Source: Gemmatimonadaceae bacterium
Lineage (GTDB): Bacteria > Gemmatimonadota > Gemmatimonadetes > Gemmatimonadales > Gemmatimonadaceae
Direction: 5' to 3'
Length of the DNA stretch: 64,000 nucleotides
Assembly: GCA_035606695.1 (NCBI GenBank)
Contig: DATNEW010000008.1
Span: 1-64,000, forward strand
Below, in pieces: positions 35,492 through 43,914 of this stretch. Below the pieces are notes generated by a model. The model did not search any database. It was not told the DNA's origin and saw nothing but the letters and a program-made list of their open reading frames with translations. The position numbers and the translations under genes are program-made. The stretch's first letter is position 1. The number at the start of each line of letters is the position of its first letter.

Positions 35492-37390
35492 GTGACTTCG
35501 ATAGCCGACCAAATCAGTCAGGGCGATCCCACGCTCGAGCGGCGTCTGACCGACTTGTGGGAGACGCCGCACAACTGGCTCGCGTGGTTGTCCACGGTCG
35601 ACCACAAGAAGCTCGGCAAGCGATACATCTACACCGCGTTCCTCTTCTTCTTCCTCGGCGGCGTCGAGGCCGCGATCATCCGGCTGCAGCTCGCGCGTCC
35701 CGACAACCACCTGCTTTCGCCCGACGCGTACAATCAGCTCATGACCATGCACGGCGTGACGATGATGTTCCTGTTCGTCCAACCCGTGCTGTCCGGCTTC
35801 AGCTTTTATCTGACGCCGCTCATGATCGGCGCGCGCGAGCTCGCGTTTCCGCGCCTGAACGCGTTCAGCTATTACGTGTTTCTGCTCGCCGGCGTTTTCA
35901 TGTACGCCAGCTTTTTCATCGGCCAGGCGCCGAACGCCGGCTGGTTCAACTACACGCCGCTGGCGAGCATCCAGTACAACACCGGCTTCAACATCGACTT
36001 CTACTGTCTCGGCCTGATCTTTCTCGGGATCGCGACGACCGTCGGTGCGGCGAACTCGATCGTCACCATCCTCAAGCTCCGCGCGCCCGGCATGTCGATC
36101 GACCGCATGCCGCTCTTCATGTGGAGCTCGCTCACGATGTCCGCGGCGGTGATCTTCTGTATGCCGCCGCTCACCGCCGCGCTCGGCTTTCTCGAGCTCG
36201 AGCGCCGCTGGCATTTCGTGTTCTTTGATCCCTCGCACGGCGGCAGTCCGCTGCTGTGGCAGCATCTGTTCTGGGTATTCGGCCATCCCTGGGTGTACAT
36301 CGTCTTTCTTCCGGCGACGGGCATGCTGTCGATGGTGATCCCCACGTTTTGCCGGCGGCCGATGGTGGGCCACACGTTCATGGCGCTCGCCACGGTCGTG
36401 ACCGGCTTGATCGGTTTCGGCGTGTGGGTGCACCACATGTTCGCCACCGGACTGCCGCAGCTCTCGATGAGCTTCTTCGGCGCCGCGAGCATGACCGTCT
36501 CGATACCGAGCGCGGTCACGATCTTCGGATGGCTCGCCACGATGTGGTACGGACGCGTGGTGCTCTCGACGCCGATGTTGTTCGCCCTGGCGTTCATCTT
36601 CCAGTTCGTCATCGGCGGCATCAGCGGCGTGATGACCGCGGCCGTGCCGTTCGACTGGCAGGTCACGGACACGTACTTCGTCGTCGCGCACATCCACTAT
36701 GTGCTCGCCGGCGGCACGTTGTTCGGCGTGATGGCCGGGCTCTACTACTGGGTGCCGAAGATGTTCGGCTTCATGATGGGAGAGCGTCTCGGCAAGATCA
36801 GCTTCTGGTTGATGTTCATCGGATTCAACGTCGCGTTCTTCCCGATGCACATCAGCGGCTTGATGGGCATGCCGCGGCGCGTCTACACGTACAGCGGCTC
36901 GAGCGGCTTCGGCACGATGAATCTGTTGTCGACGATTGGCGCATACGTTCTTGCGCTTGGCCTCCTGCTCACGCTGTGGAATTTTCTTCGCGGCCGAGTC
37001 GCGGGAGAGGCAGCGGGCGACAATCCGTGGGGCGCCGGATCGCTCGAGTGGCTCGCCACGTCGCCGCCGGAGCATTTCAACTTTGCTCATATCCCGGTCG
37101 TTCATTCACGTGACCCGCTGTGGGACGGCGGCTACACGCCGGGGCCGTCATACGACAACGCGCGACTGACACCGCGCACGTCGACGCTCGACGCCACGCT
37201 CGAGGAGCCCGTCGAGATGCCGAACGACAGCGTCTGGAGCATCGTCATGCCGCTCACGCTGCTGCTCGCGTTCGCGGCGCTGCTCGTGCGGTCGTACGCG
37301 TGGTCGGCTATCGGCGTCGCCGCGAGCCTCTTCTGCATGGCACGCTGGATGTGGCCGAGCTCGGAGAAAGTGCTGGAGACCGAAGTATGA
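35492..37390 (+). CDS. ctaD: Cytochrome c oxidase subunit I, variant proton channels
   Basis: 632 aa, GTG start. Heme-copper oxidase core with 12 helices and two extra C-terminal ones. Ligands present: His in MHGVTMMF, CuB His265 with the cross-link Tyr269 in GHPWVY, the HH pair in VWVHHMF, and heme His pair in VAHIHYVLAGG. Three proton-channel positions differ from A1-type enzymes: the Glu of GHPEVY is Trp267, the K-channel Lys is Thr343 (SIPSAVTIFGW), and the D-channel entrance Asp in GAPDMAFPRLN is Glu116 (GARELAFPRLN). The active-site Tyr argues for oxygen reduction rather than NO reduction. First gene of a long operon with subunits III and II, CtaG, CtaA, CtaB and a PQQ dehydrogenase. 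Confidence 0.93.
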   Translation: MTSIADQISQGDPTLERRLTDLWETPHNWLAWLSTVDHKKLGKRYIYTAFLFFFLGGVEAAIIRLQLARPDNHLLSPDAYNQLMTMHGVTMMFLFVQPVLSGFSFYLTPLMIGARELAFPRLNAFSYYVFLLAGVFMYASFFIGQAPNAGWFNYTPLASIQYNTGFNIDFYCLGLIFLGIATTVGAANSIVTILKLRAPGMSIDRMPLFMWSSLTMSAAVIFCMPPLTAALGFLELERRWHFVFFDPSHGGSPLLWQHLFWVFGHPWVYIVFLPATGMLSMVIPTFCRRPMVGHTFMALATVVTGLIGFGVWVHHMFATGLPQLSMSFFGAASMTVSIPSAVTIFGWLATMWYGRVVLSTPMLFALAFIFQFVIGGISGVMTAAVPFDWQVTDTYFVVAHIHYVLAGGTLFGVMAGLYYWVPKMFGFMMGERLGKISFWLMFIGFNVAFFPMHISGLMGMPRRVYTYSGSSGFGTMNLLSTIGAYVLALGLLLTLWNFLRGRVAGEAAGDNPWGAGSLEWLATSPPEHFNFAHIPVVHSRDPLWDGGYTPGPSYDNARLTPRTSTLDATLEEPVEMPNDSVWSIVMPLTLLLAFAALLVRSYAWSAIGVAASLFCMARWMWPSSEKVLETEV

Positions 37391-38004
37391 GCTCCGCCGC
37401 GATCGAGATGCGCGACGACCATCTCCTGCCGGCGCCAAGCAACCCGAAGGAGCAGGTCGGCTGGTGGGGAATGGTCATCTTCCTGTTGAACGAGGGTGCG
37501 CTCTTCGCCTCGCTCATCGCCAGCTACTTCTATCTCGGGCTCGAAAACAAGTTCTGGCCGCCGGCGGGAACGCCCAAGCCCGAGCTCGAGCTTCCGCTCA
37601 TCATGACGGCCGTGCTGCTCTCGAGCAGCGTGACGTGCTTTCTCGCCGAACAGGCACACAAGCGCGGCTCGGCGATCAAATACCGCCTCGGCACGCTCGT
37701 CACGATGCTGCTCGGCGTTGTGTTTCTGCTCATTCAAGCCCGTGAATATCACGAGAAGTTGAAGCATGCCGGTCCGACCGAGCATGCGTACGAGTCGATC
37801 TTCTTCACGATCACGGGCCTCCACGGCATCCACGTGGCGTTCGGCGTGCTCTTTCTCGGCTGGGCGCTGCTCCGTGAATGGCGCGGCACCGCGCCGCCGC
37901 GCTATCCGCTCGCGATCAAGAACGCGTCGATCTACTGGCACTTCGTCGACGGCGTGTGGCTCGTGATTCTCACGTCGTTGTACTTGTCGCCGCGTTGGTA
38001 CTAG
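37387..38004 (+). CDS. ctaE: Cytochrome c oxidase subunit III
   Basis: 205 aa from ATG 37387 (overlaps the subunit I stop). Five membrane helices, the short form found in many bacterial caa3 and bo-type oxidases. Conserved parts: GWWGMVIFLLNEGALFASL (first helix with the acidic residue), REYHEKL, FFTITGLHGIHVAFG and the closing YWHFVDGVWLVI. Subunit III stabilises subunit I and the D-channel entry. An eight-base gap with a strong ribosome site follows before the next gene. Confidence 0.93.
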   Translation: MSSAAIEMRDDHLLPAPSNPKEQVGWWGMVIFLLNEGALFASLIASYFYLGLENKFWPPAGTPKPELELPLIMTAVLLSSSVTCFLAEQAHKRGSAIKYRLGTLVTMLLGVVFLLIQAREYHEKLKHAGPTEHAYESIFFTITGLHGIHVAFGVLFLGWALLREWRGTAPPRYPLAIKNASIYWHFVDGVWLVILTSLYLSPRWY

Positions 38005-38012
38005 GAGGAGCG

Positions 38013-38438
38013 ATGACGGCACCTTCGACGACACATGAGGAAGGCGTTCGGCAGTTGCCGGTCGGGCTCAAGCGTCTGTGGGTTGGTGTGCTCGCGGCGC
38101 CGTGCGCGTGGGTACTGATGGAGATCGTTGGCTATTACCTCGCGGCGCGAAGCTGCGAGCCCGGGACGGCGGGCGTGCCACTGCTCGGCACGGCGAACCC
38201 GCGTGTGACTCAGGTGATCATTGCCGTCGTCGCGATCGTCGTCAGCCTGATCGGTCTCGTAACGGCGATCGGCAGCTGGCGCGCCCTTCCGCAACCTGGT
38301 CGCGAGCCACCGTCGGAGCTCGGGCGCGCGCAATTCATGGCATTCGTCGGTGTGCTGACGAGCGTGTTGTTCTTGGGCGGCATCGTGATGTTCGGCATTC
38401 CGCCGTTCTTCGTCAACGCGTGCAGCCAGGCACGATGA
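38013..38438 (+). CDS. Small membrane protein of the oxidase operon, unknown
   Basis: 141 aa from ATG 38013 with AGGAGG at 38003-38008. Three membrane helices (about 23-45, 65-90, 112-132: GVLTSVLFLGGIVMFGIPPF). Not recognised; it does not look like the usual subunit IV. The end overlaps the ctaG start (ATGATG). Its fixed place between subunit III and CtaG suggests an accessory or assembly role in the oxidase. Confidence 0.7.
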   Translation: MTAPSTTHEEGVRQLPVGLKRLWVGVLAAPCAWVLMEIVGYYLAARSCEPGTAGVPLLGTANPRVTQVIIAVVAIVVSLIGLVTAIGSWRALPQPGREPPSELGRAQFMAFVGVLTSVLFLGGIVMFGIPPFFVNACSQAR

Positions 38439-39565
38439 TGATCGCGCTGATGCTCCTCGCCGCGACTTGCTGTTACGCGATCGGGGTGCGCGCCGCGTGG
38501 CGCCGCGCGGGCGTCGGACGTTCGATCAGCGCGCGTCAAGCGGCGATGTTCGGCATCGGCATCATTGTCACCGCCGTCGCACTCCTGTCGCCACTCGACG
38601 CAATGGCGGACGATCTCTTCTCGGCGCACATGACGCAGCATGTGTTGTTGGCGGCCGTCGTCCCTCCTTTTTTGGTTTTCGGTGCACCGTTCACCGCGTT
38701 CATCTGGGCGTTGCCCGCGGGTCGGAGGCGGCGCGTAGTTGCGTGGCTGCATCGTCGGCGCGCCTTGCGCGCGGCGTGGCTCGCCATCACCGCGCCGGCG
38801 ATCGGCTGGTTCATTCATCTCATCGCGATGTGGACGTGGCATGCGCCATCGCTGTATCAGCTGGCGTTGCGCAGCGAATGGATCCATGCCGCCGAGCACG
38901 CGAGCTTCGTCGGCACGGCGATGTTGGTCTGGTGGCCGATCGCGCATCCTCGTACCGCGCGTCGCACCGCATATGCACTCGGCATCGGGACACTGTTTCT
39001 CACCGCCATGCAAACCGGCGTGCTCGGTGCACTGATCACGTTGTCGCATCATCTGCTGTATCCGGCGCAGGGGGCGGGCGCCGCACGGTGGGGCCTGACG
39101 GCGATGGAAGATCAAACGCTCGCCGGGCTGATCATGTGGGTGCCGGGCGGCTTGATCTATGTGGCCGCGATGAGCGTGCTGTTCGTGAAATGGCTCGAGC
39201 CGCGAAGAGTTGTGTCACGCGTCGCGCTCGCGGCGGTTGTCGTGACGGCGAGTTGTGCGCAGCCGGCGCGGAGCGTCGTTCCCGGCGGCGACGTGACGCG
39301 CGGCAAGCAGGCTGTCGAGGCCATGGGCTGCGGCGCCTGTCATACGATCGCCGGCGTCGGCCCCGCGCACGGCGAGGTTGGGCCGCCGCTCACGGGCATC
39401 GCGCGGCGATCGCTCATCGCCGGCGCGCTGCCGAACACGCCCGAGAACATGATGCGGTGGATCGAGGATCCGCCGTCCATCGAACCAAACACCGCGATGC
39501 CGAACCTTGGCGTCACGCCACAATCGGCCCGCGACATCACGGCCTATCTGTACACGCTGCGGTAG
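38435..39565 (+). CDS. ctaG: CtaG-type oxidase assembly protein fused to a cytochrome c domain
   Basis: 376 aa from ATG 38435. Residues 1-270 are a caa3-type CtaG with seven membrane helices and the His-rich faces SAHMTQHVLLAAVVPP, FIHLIAMWTWHAPSLYQ, EWIHAAEHASF and LSHHLLYPAQ, thought to handle copper for the CuB site. After the last helix, from about 290, a class I cytochrome c follows, with heme motif CGACH, a PPLTG turn and Met in PNTAMPNLG. Such a fusion puts a periplasmic heme on the assembly factor, either for electron transfer to the oxidase or as a merged subunit. Between the small membrane protein and the PQQ dehydrogenase. Confidence 0.88.
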   Translation: MMIALMLLAATCCYAIGVRAAWRRAGVGRSISARQAAMFGIGIIVTAVALLSPLDAMADDLFSAHMTQHVLLAAVVPPFLVFGAPFTAFIWALPAGRRRRVVAWLHRRRALRAAWLAITAPAIGWFIHLIAMWTWHAPSLYQLALRSEWIHAAEHASFVGTAMLVWWPIAHPRTARRTAYALGIGTLFLTAMQTGVLGALITLSHHLLYPAQGAGAARWGLTAMEDQTLAGLIMWVPGGLIYVAAMSVLFVKWLEPRRVVSRVALAAVVVTASCAQPARSVVPGGDVTRGKQAVEAMGCGACHTIAGVGPAHGEVGPPLTGIARRSLIAGALPNTPENMMRWIEDPPSIEPNTAMPNLGVTPQSARDITAYLYTLR

Positions 39566-39586
39566 ACGATCAATGAGGATTCTCTC

Positions 39587-41470
39587 ATGAGGCGGCAATG
39601 TGAATTGATGGCGATGACTTGCGTGCTCGTTGGCGCGAGCTTCATCGCCACCGCGTGCCGGAACGCGCGCGCCGGCGAGGCCGATACCGCGCAGCGCACG
39701 GGAACGCACGACACGACGCTCACGAGTGCACCGAACGCACCCGCGAACGCGGTCGCCCTGCCGCCAGGCAACGATAACGCGCAGGGCTCCGGCGAATGGA
39801 CGATGCCGGGCCGCGATTTTGGCGGCAGCCGCTACAGTCCGCTCACCGACATCAACGTCTCGAACGTCAAGAACCTGAAAGTCGCGACGACGTTCTCGAC
39901 CAGCGTGCTGCACGGCCACGAGGGGCAACCGCTCGTGATCGGCAGCACGATGTACGTCGTCACACCGTTTCCAAATCTCTTATACTCGATCGATCTCACG
40001 AAACCGGGCGGTGCGCTCAACTGGGTCTATGCGCCGAACCCCGATCCGCGTTCGGTCGGCATCGCCTGCTGCGACATCATCAACCGCGGCGCCGTGTACG
40101 CGGACGGCAAGATCATTTACAACACGCTCGACGCGCAGACGGTCGCCGTCGACGCGAAGAGCGGCAAGGAAGTGTGGCGCACGCGCGTCGGCGACATCAG
40201 CATCGGCGAGACGATGACCGGTGCGCCGCTCGTCGTGAAGAACGCCGTCATCGTCGGCGACGCGGGCGCGGAGCTCGGCGTGCGCGGATACGCCGAGGCG
40301 CTCGATCTCGGCACGGGCAAGCCGCTGTGGAAGGCGTACAACACCGGCTCCGACGCGGATGCGCTCATCGGCGCCGAGTTCAAGCCGTTTTACGCGAAGG
40401 ATCGCGGCAAGGATCTCGGAATCACGACGTGGCCGAAAGATCAGTGGAAGCTCGGCGGCGGGACGGTGTGGGGATGGATCAGCTACGATCCCGAGCTGAA
40501 TCTCCTCTTCTACGCGACGGCGAATCCCGGCGTGTGGAATCCCGATCTGCGCCCGGGCGACAACAAGTGGTCCATCACGCTGTGGGCACGCGATCCCGCG
40601 ACCGGCCACGCGAAGTGGGCCTATCAGTTCGTCGCGCACGACGCGTGGGATTACGACGAGATCATGGAGAACATTCCCGTCGACATGCCGGTGAACGGGC
40701 AGATGCGAAAGCTGCTCATCCATCCGGGGCGCGACGGGTTTGTCTACACGTTCGATCGTGCGACCGGCGAGATCCTCAACGCCAACATGTATCAGCCGAC
40801 GAACTGGGCGAAGGGCATCGACCTCAAGACCGGCGCGCCGATCGAAGTGCCGGAGAAGCGCACGCACGAAGGCGTCGTCACGAAGGATATTTGTCCATCA
40901 TCGACGGGCGCGAAGGATCAACAGCCGTCCGCGTTCTCGCCGCGCACCGGGCTGCTCTACGTCCCCGCACACAACGTGTGCATGGACTACGAGGGTGTCG
41001 AAGCGAACTACATCGCGGGCACGCCGTACCTCGGCGCGAGCGTGAAGATGTTTCCGGGGCCCGGCGGCTATCGCGGCGATCTCGTGGCGTGGGATCCGGT
41101 GCACGGCCGAGCGACGTGCGATGTGAAGGAGGATCTTCCGCTGTGGAGCGGTGTGCTTGCGACCGCGGGCGACGTCGTGTTCTACGGCACGATGGACGGA
41201 TGGTTCAAGGCGATCGACGCGCGCAGCTGCGCGCCGCTGTGGCAGTTCAAGACGGGATCGGGCATCGTCGGCAATCCGATCGCCTATCGCGGTCCCGACG
41301 GGAAGGAATACGTCGCCGTGTATTCGGGGATCGGCGGCTGGATGGGCGCCGTCGCGTTCCCCGACATCTCGCTCGACGATCCCTACACCGCACTCGGCGT
41401 CGCGGGCGCGGTGCCGGATCTCAAGAAGAAGTCGGGGATGGGAGGGACGTTGTATGTCTTTTCGTTTTAA
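39587..41470 (+). CDS. xoxF: PQQ-dependent alcohol dehydrogenase, lanthanide (XoxF) type
   Basis: 627 aa. Eight-bladed quinoprotein with W-motifs. Active-site features: vicinal Cys161-Cys162 (GIACCDIINRG), Glu229 (GAELGVRGY), Asn313 (TANPGVWNP), catalytic Asp355 and, two residues on, Asp357 (HDAWDYDE). The second Asp marks lanthanide-using XoxF/ExaF-type enzymes; calcium MxaF has Ala there. The N-terminus ends in a lipobox-like IATAC at Cys24, unusual for these soluble periplasmic enzymes, so it may be membrane-anchored. Substrate is methanol or another primary alcohol. The xoxJ-like gene overlaps its stop by 17 bases and a cytochrome c follows, the usual xoxFJG set, here inside an oxidase operon. 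Confidence 0.88.
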   Translation: MRRQCELMAMTCVLVGASFIATACRNARAGEADTAQRTGTHDTTLTSAPNAPANAVALPPGNDNAQGSGEWTMPGRDFGGSRYSPLTDINVSNVKNLKVATTFSTSVLHGHEGQPLVIGSTMYVVTPFPNLLYSIDLTKPGGALNWVYAPNPDPRSVGIACCDIINRGAVYADGKIIYNTLDAQTVAVDAKSGKEVWRTRVGDISIGETMTGAPLVVKNAVIVGDAGAELGVRGYAEALDLGTGKPLWKAYNTGSDADALIGAEFKPFYAKDRGKDLGITTWPKDQWKLGGGTVWGWISYDPELNLLFYATANPGVWNPDLRPGDNKWSITLWARDPATGHAKWAYQFVAHDAWDYDEIMENIPVDMPVNGQMRKLLIHPGRDGFVYTFDRATGEILNANMYQPTNWAKGIDLKTGAPIEVPEKRTHEGVVTKDICPSSTGAKDQQPSAFSPRTGLLYVPAHNVCMDYEGVEANYIAGTPYLGASVKMFPGPGGYRGDLVAWDPVHGRATCDVKEDLPLWSGVLATAGDVVFYGTMDGWFKAIDARSCAPLWQFKTGSGIVGNPIAYRGPDGKEYVAVYSGIGGWMGAVAFPDISLDDPYTALGVAGAVPDLKKKSGMGGTLYVFSF

Positions 41471-42314
41471 GCGTTGGGGTTCGCGCTGGGGGCTGGGCGC
41501 TGGGCGATGGGCGGTTTTGATCGTGATGATGGCGGGTTTCACGAGCAGTGCCCATCGCCCATCGCCCACCGCCCAGCGCGAAGCGCTCCGCGTCTGCTCC
41601 GACCCCAACAACCTCCCCTTCTCCGACAGCCTGCAGCACGGCTTCGAGAATCGGATCGCGTCGATGCTCGCGAGCGACATGCACGCGCGCCTCGAGTACA
41701 CGTGGTGGCCGCAGCGACGCGGGTTCGTTCGGAACACGCTCAAGGCGGGTGATTGCGATGTCGTGATCGGTGTGCCGTCGGGGTACGACATGGTCGCCGC
41801 AACGGCTCCGTACTATCAGTCGACGTACGTGTTCGTGACGCGCGCCGACGCCGGACTGAGCCCGAAATCGTTCGACGACCGTTCGCTGCGTCACGCGCGC
41901 ATCGGCATCCACATGATGGGCGACGATTATGCGAACTCGCCCGCGGCCGTGGCGCTCATGCACCGCGGACTCGGCGCGAACATCCACGGCTACATGATCT
42001 ACGGCAACTACAACGAGCCCAGTCCGCCGAGCCGGCTGCTCGATGCCGTGGTGAGGAAAGACGTCGACGTGGCGATCGCGTGGGGACCGCTCGCCGGCTA
42101 TTACGCGCGGCACAGCGCGGTGCCGCTGGTCGTCACGCCGGTGTCTCCGCGAATCGACACGCCGTTCCTGCCGTTCGTGTACAGCATCTCGATGGGCGTG
42201 CGGCGCGGCGACACCACGCGGAAGGCCTTTCTCGATTCCGAGATCGTGCGACGCCATGACGACATCCGGCGCGTGCTCGGCGAGTACGGCGTGCCGCTGG
42301 TTGGAGGGTCATGA
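41454..42314 (+). CDS. xoxJ: XoxJ/MoxJ-like periplasmic binding protein
   Basis: 286 aa from ATG 41454, overlapping the xoxF end. After the N-terminus comes a solute-binding-protein fold beginning LRVCSDPNNLPFSD, a standard opening of quinoprotein-associated binding proteins, then GDCDVVIGVPSGYDMVAATAPYYQSTYV (read in parts) and DVAIAWGPLAGYYA. XoxJ is thought to help XoxF mature or load its cofactor. The signal peptide is odd: its core VLIVMMAGF lies between two inverted arrays of a 7-base repeat, which code for RWGLGAGRWA before it and HRPSPTAQR after it. Confidence 0.85.
   Translation: MSFRFKRWGSRWGLGAGRWAVLIVMMAGFTSSAHRPSPTAQREALRVCSDPNNLPFSDSLQHGFENRIASMLASDMHARLEYTWWPQRRGFVRNTLKAGDCDVVIGVPSGYDMVAATAPYYQSTYVFVTRADAGLSPKSFDDRSLRHARIGIHMMGDDYANSPAAVALMHRGLGANIHGYMIYGNYNEPSPPSRLLDAVVRKDVDVAIAWGPLAGYYARHSAVPLVVTPVSPRIDTPFLPFVYSISMGVRRGDTTRKAFLDSEIVRRHDDIRRVLGEYGVPLVGGS
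41491..41578. repeat. Inverted pair of 7-mer (TGGGCGN) arrays inside the xoxJ 5' end
   Basis: 41491-41514 reads as TGGGCG-type 7-mers (GCTGGGCGCTGGGCGATGGG); 41550-41578 holds the complementary form (CCCATCGCCCATCGCCCACC). The two can pair as a long hairpin. The same unit recurs at 44686-44712 and 63532-63559. Confidence 0.8.
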
Positions 42315-42318
42315 GTAA

Positions 42319-42771
42319 ATGCGTATTCAAATATTGATATTGACCGCGGCCGTGGGCGCGATCGCGGTCGCCGGGTGTCAGAACGAATCGAATACGCAAG
42401 CCGCCGCCGGAGCGCCGCCCGCGAACGCGTACTTCATTGGACCGCAGCCCGGGCCGGACCGCGCGCTGATCCCGGTCAAGAATCCGTACGCCGGCGACAC
42501 GCGTGTGCTCGCGGACGGTCGCCGTCTCTTCAATTGGTACAATTGCTCCGGCTGCCACGGCGATCACGCCGGCGGCGGCATGGGTCCGAGCCTGCGTGAT
42601 TCCGCGTGGTACTACGGTGGCGACGAAGCGTCGATCTTCGCGTCGATCGCCGAAGGGCGGCAGCACGGCATGCCGTCGTGGGGCTCGAAGCTGCCGTCGG
42701 ATGATATCTGGAAGATCGTGACGTACATCAAGTCGCTGAGGACGCCCGATGAGCCAGATCCTCCGCGGTAG
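42319..42771 (+). CDS. Cytochrome c lipoprotein (XoxG-position electron acceptor)
   Basis: 150 aa, ATG start 4 bases after xoxJ. Lipobox AVAGC, then a class I cytochrome c with heme motif CSGCH at about 76-80 and the likely Met ligand in HGMPSWG near 118, ending in the IWKIVTYIKSL helix. Its place right behind the dehydrogenase pair is that of XoxG/cytochrome cL, so it probably carries electrons from the PQQ enzyme to the CuA/heme of the oxidase encoded around it. The fold is short and general, so direct XoxG identity is inferred from context, not from sequence. Confidence 0.82.
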   Translation: MRIQILILTAAVGAIAVAGCQNESNTQAAAGAPPANAYFIGPQPGPDRALIPVKNPYAGDTRVLADGRRLFNWYNCSGCHGDHAGGGMGPSLRDSAWYYGGDEASIFASIAEGRQHGMPSWGSKLPSDDIWKIVTYIKSLRTPDEPDPPR

Positions 42772-42786
42772 CGGCGCGTTGCGCGT

Positions 42787-42932
42787 GTCATCCCGAGCGA
42801 CCCTGACCCTGAGCGTAGCGAAGGGGAAGGGGAGTCGAGGGACTCCCGTCCCGACGGAGGAGCCATATGCAGCGCACCGCTGAGAAGAGGGTCCGTCGAC
42901 TCCGGCGCTGCGCGCCTCCGCTCGGGATGACG
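42787..42932. repeat. Long-hairpin dispersed repeat, copy 2, reaching into coxB
   Basis: GTCATCCCGAG at 42787-42797 and CTCGGGATGACG ending at 42932 are inverted ends; the middle carries internal inverted segments (GAGTCGAGGGACTC). The right end contains the ATG (42927) that appears to start subunit II, so the element forms the 5' end of that gene. Confidence 0.8.
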
Positions 42933-43889
42933 ATCGTCACCAGCTGCAACACCCCGCTCTCGATCTTCTCCACCGCCAGCGACTCCGCCGAGCGCGTCTC
43001 GAAGCTCGCGTGGTTCATGATCATTCTGTCAGCGATCATCTTCGCCGGCGTCATGCTCACGATGGTCGCCGCGATGCTGCGCAATCGCCGTCGCAACTCC
43101 GTCGACGTCGACCTGAGCGATCCCGGCACCGGCTGGATCATCTGGGGCGGCGCCGTGATGCCCGGCATCGTCCTGCTCGCGATCTTCGTCGTGTCGCTCG
43201 CCGCCATGGGCCGCTTTCCCGAAAAAAATCCCGTGGTCACGATTCACGTCACCGGCCGGCAGTGGTGGTGGCAGCTCGACTACGAGTTCCCCGAGATGCC
43301 GCAGCACTTCCGCACCGCGAACGAGATCCACATTCCGGTCGGCCGCCCGGTACGAATCATCCTCACCAGCGGCGACGTGATTCACAGTTTCTGGGTGCCG
43401 CAACTTCAGGGGAAGCTCGACGTCATCCCCGGCGACACGAACGATCTTCGGCTCGTCGCGCGTCGCGCCGGCACGTACGCCGGAGCGTGCGCGGAGTACT
43501 GCGGCACGCAGCACACGCACATGGGGCTCACGGTCATCGCCGAGGATTCGACGACGTTCCGGCGATGGGCCGCCGCCCAGTTGGCGGACGGCGCCACTCC
43601 ACGCGACTCGGTCACCGCCGCGGGGCAGAAACTGTTCGTTACCGGACCGTGCGCGCTCTGCCACACCGTGCGCGGCACCCCGGCGCTCGCGCAGGTGGCT
43701 CCCGACCTGACTCACTTCGGCAGCCGGTCCACCATTGCGGCCGGAACCTTGCCTAACACGCTCGGCAACCTCGAGGGGTGGATCGCCAACGCGCAGTCGC
43801 TCAAGCCCGGCACCAAGATGCCGACGCTCAGCGCGTTCACGGGCCCGCAGCTGCGCGCCGTGGCGGCCTACGTCTCGAGCCTCAAGTGA
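42927..43889 (+). CDS. ctaC: Cytochrome c oxidase subunit II with fused cytochrome c (caa3 type)
   Basis: 320 aa from ATG 42927; an in-frame ATG at 42867 lies wholly in a repeat. Two helices (about 30-60 and 72-95), then the cupredoxin domain with WQWWWQLDYEF-like aromatic patch (QWWWQLDYEFPEM). The CuA site is His in GDVIHSFW and the cluster CAEYCGTQHTHM. From about 225 a cytochrome c follows with CALCH and Met in GTKMPTLS. This is the caa3 layout. The expected lipoprotein signal before Cys7 (TIVTSC) is missing: only a few repeat-derived residues precede it, so export depends on the first helix or the start is wrong. Confidence 0.9.
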   Translation: MTIVTSCNTPLSIFSTASDSAERVSKLAWFMIILSAIIFAGVMLTMVAAMLRNRRRNSVDVDLSDPGTGWIIWGGAVMPGIVLLAIFVVSLAAMGRFPEKNPVVTIHVTGRQWWWQLDYEFPEMPQHFRTANEIHIPVGRPVRIILTSGDVIHSFWVPQLQGKLDVIPGDTNDLRLVARRAGTYAGACAEYCGTQHTHMGLTVIAEDSTTFRRWAAAQLADGATPRDSVTAAGQKLFVTGPCALCHTVRGTPALAQVAPDLTHFGSRSTIAAGTLPNTLGNLEGWIANAQSLKPGTKMPTLSAFTGPQLRAVAAYVSSLK

Positions 43890-43914
43890 ATCGCGAACGA
43901 TGGAGGAGGGCGTG

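Noticed and set aside
35492-37390. NO reductase of the oxidase superfamily, because of the changed channel residues
   Set aside because: The cross-link Tyr (GHPWVY) and subunits II with CuA, III, CtaA and CtaB are all present, which fits an oxygen-reducing oxidase.
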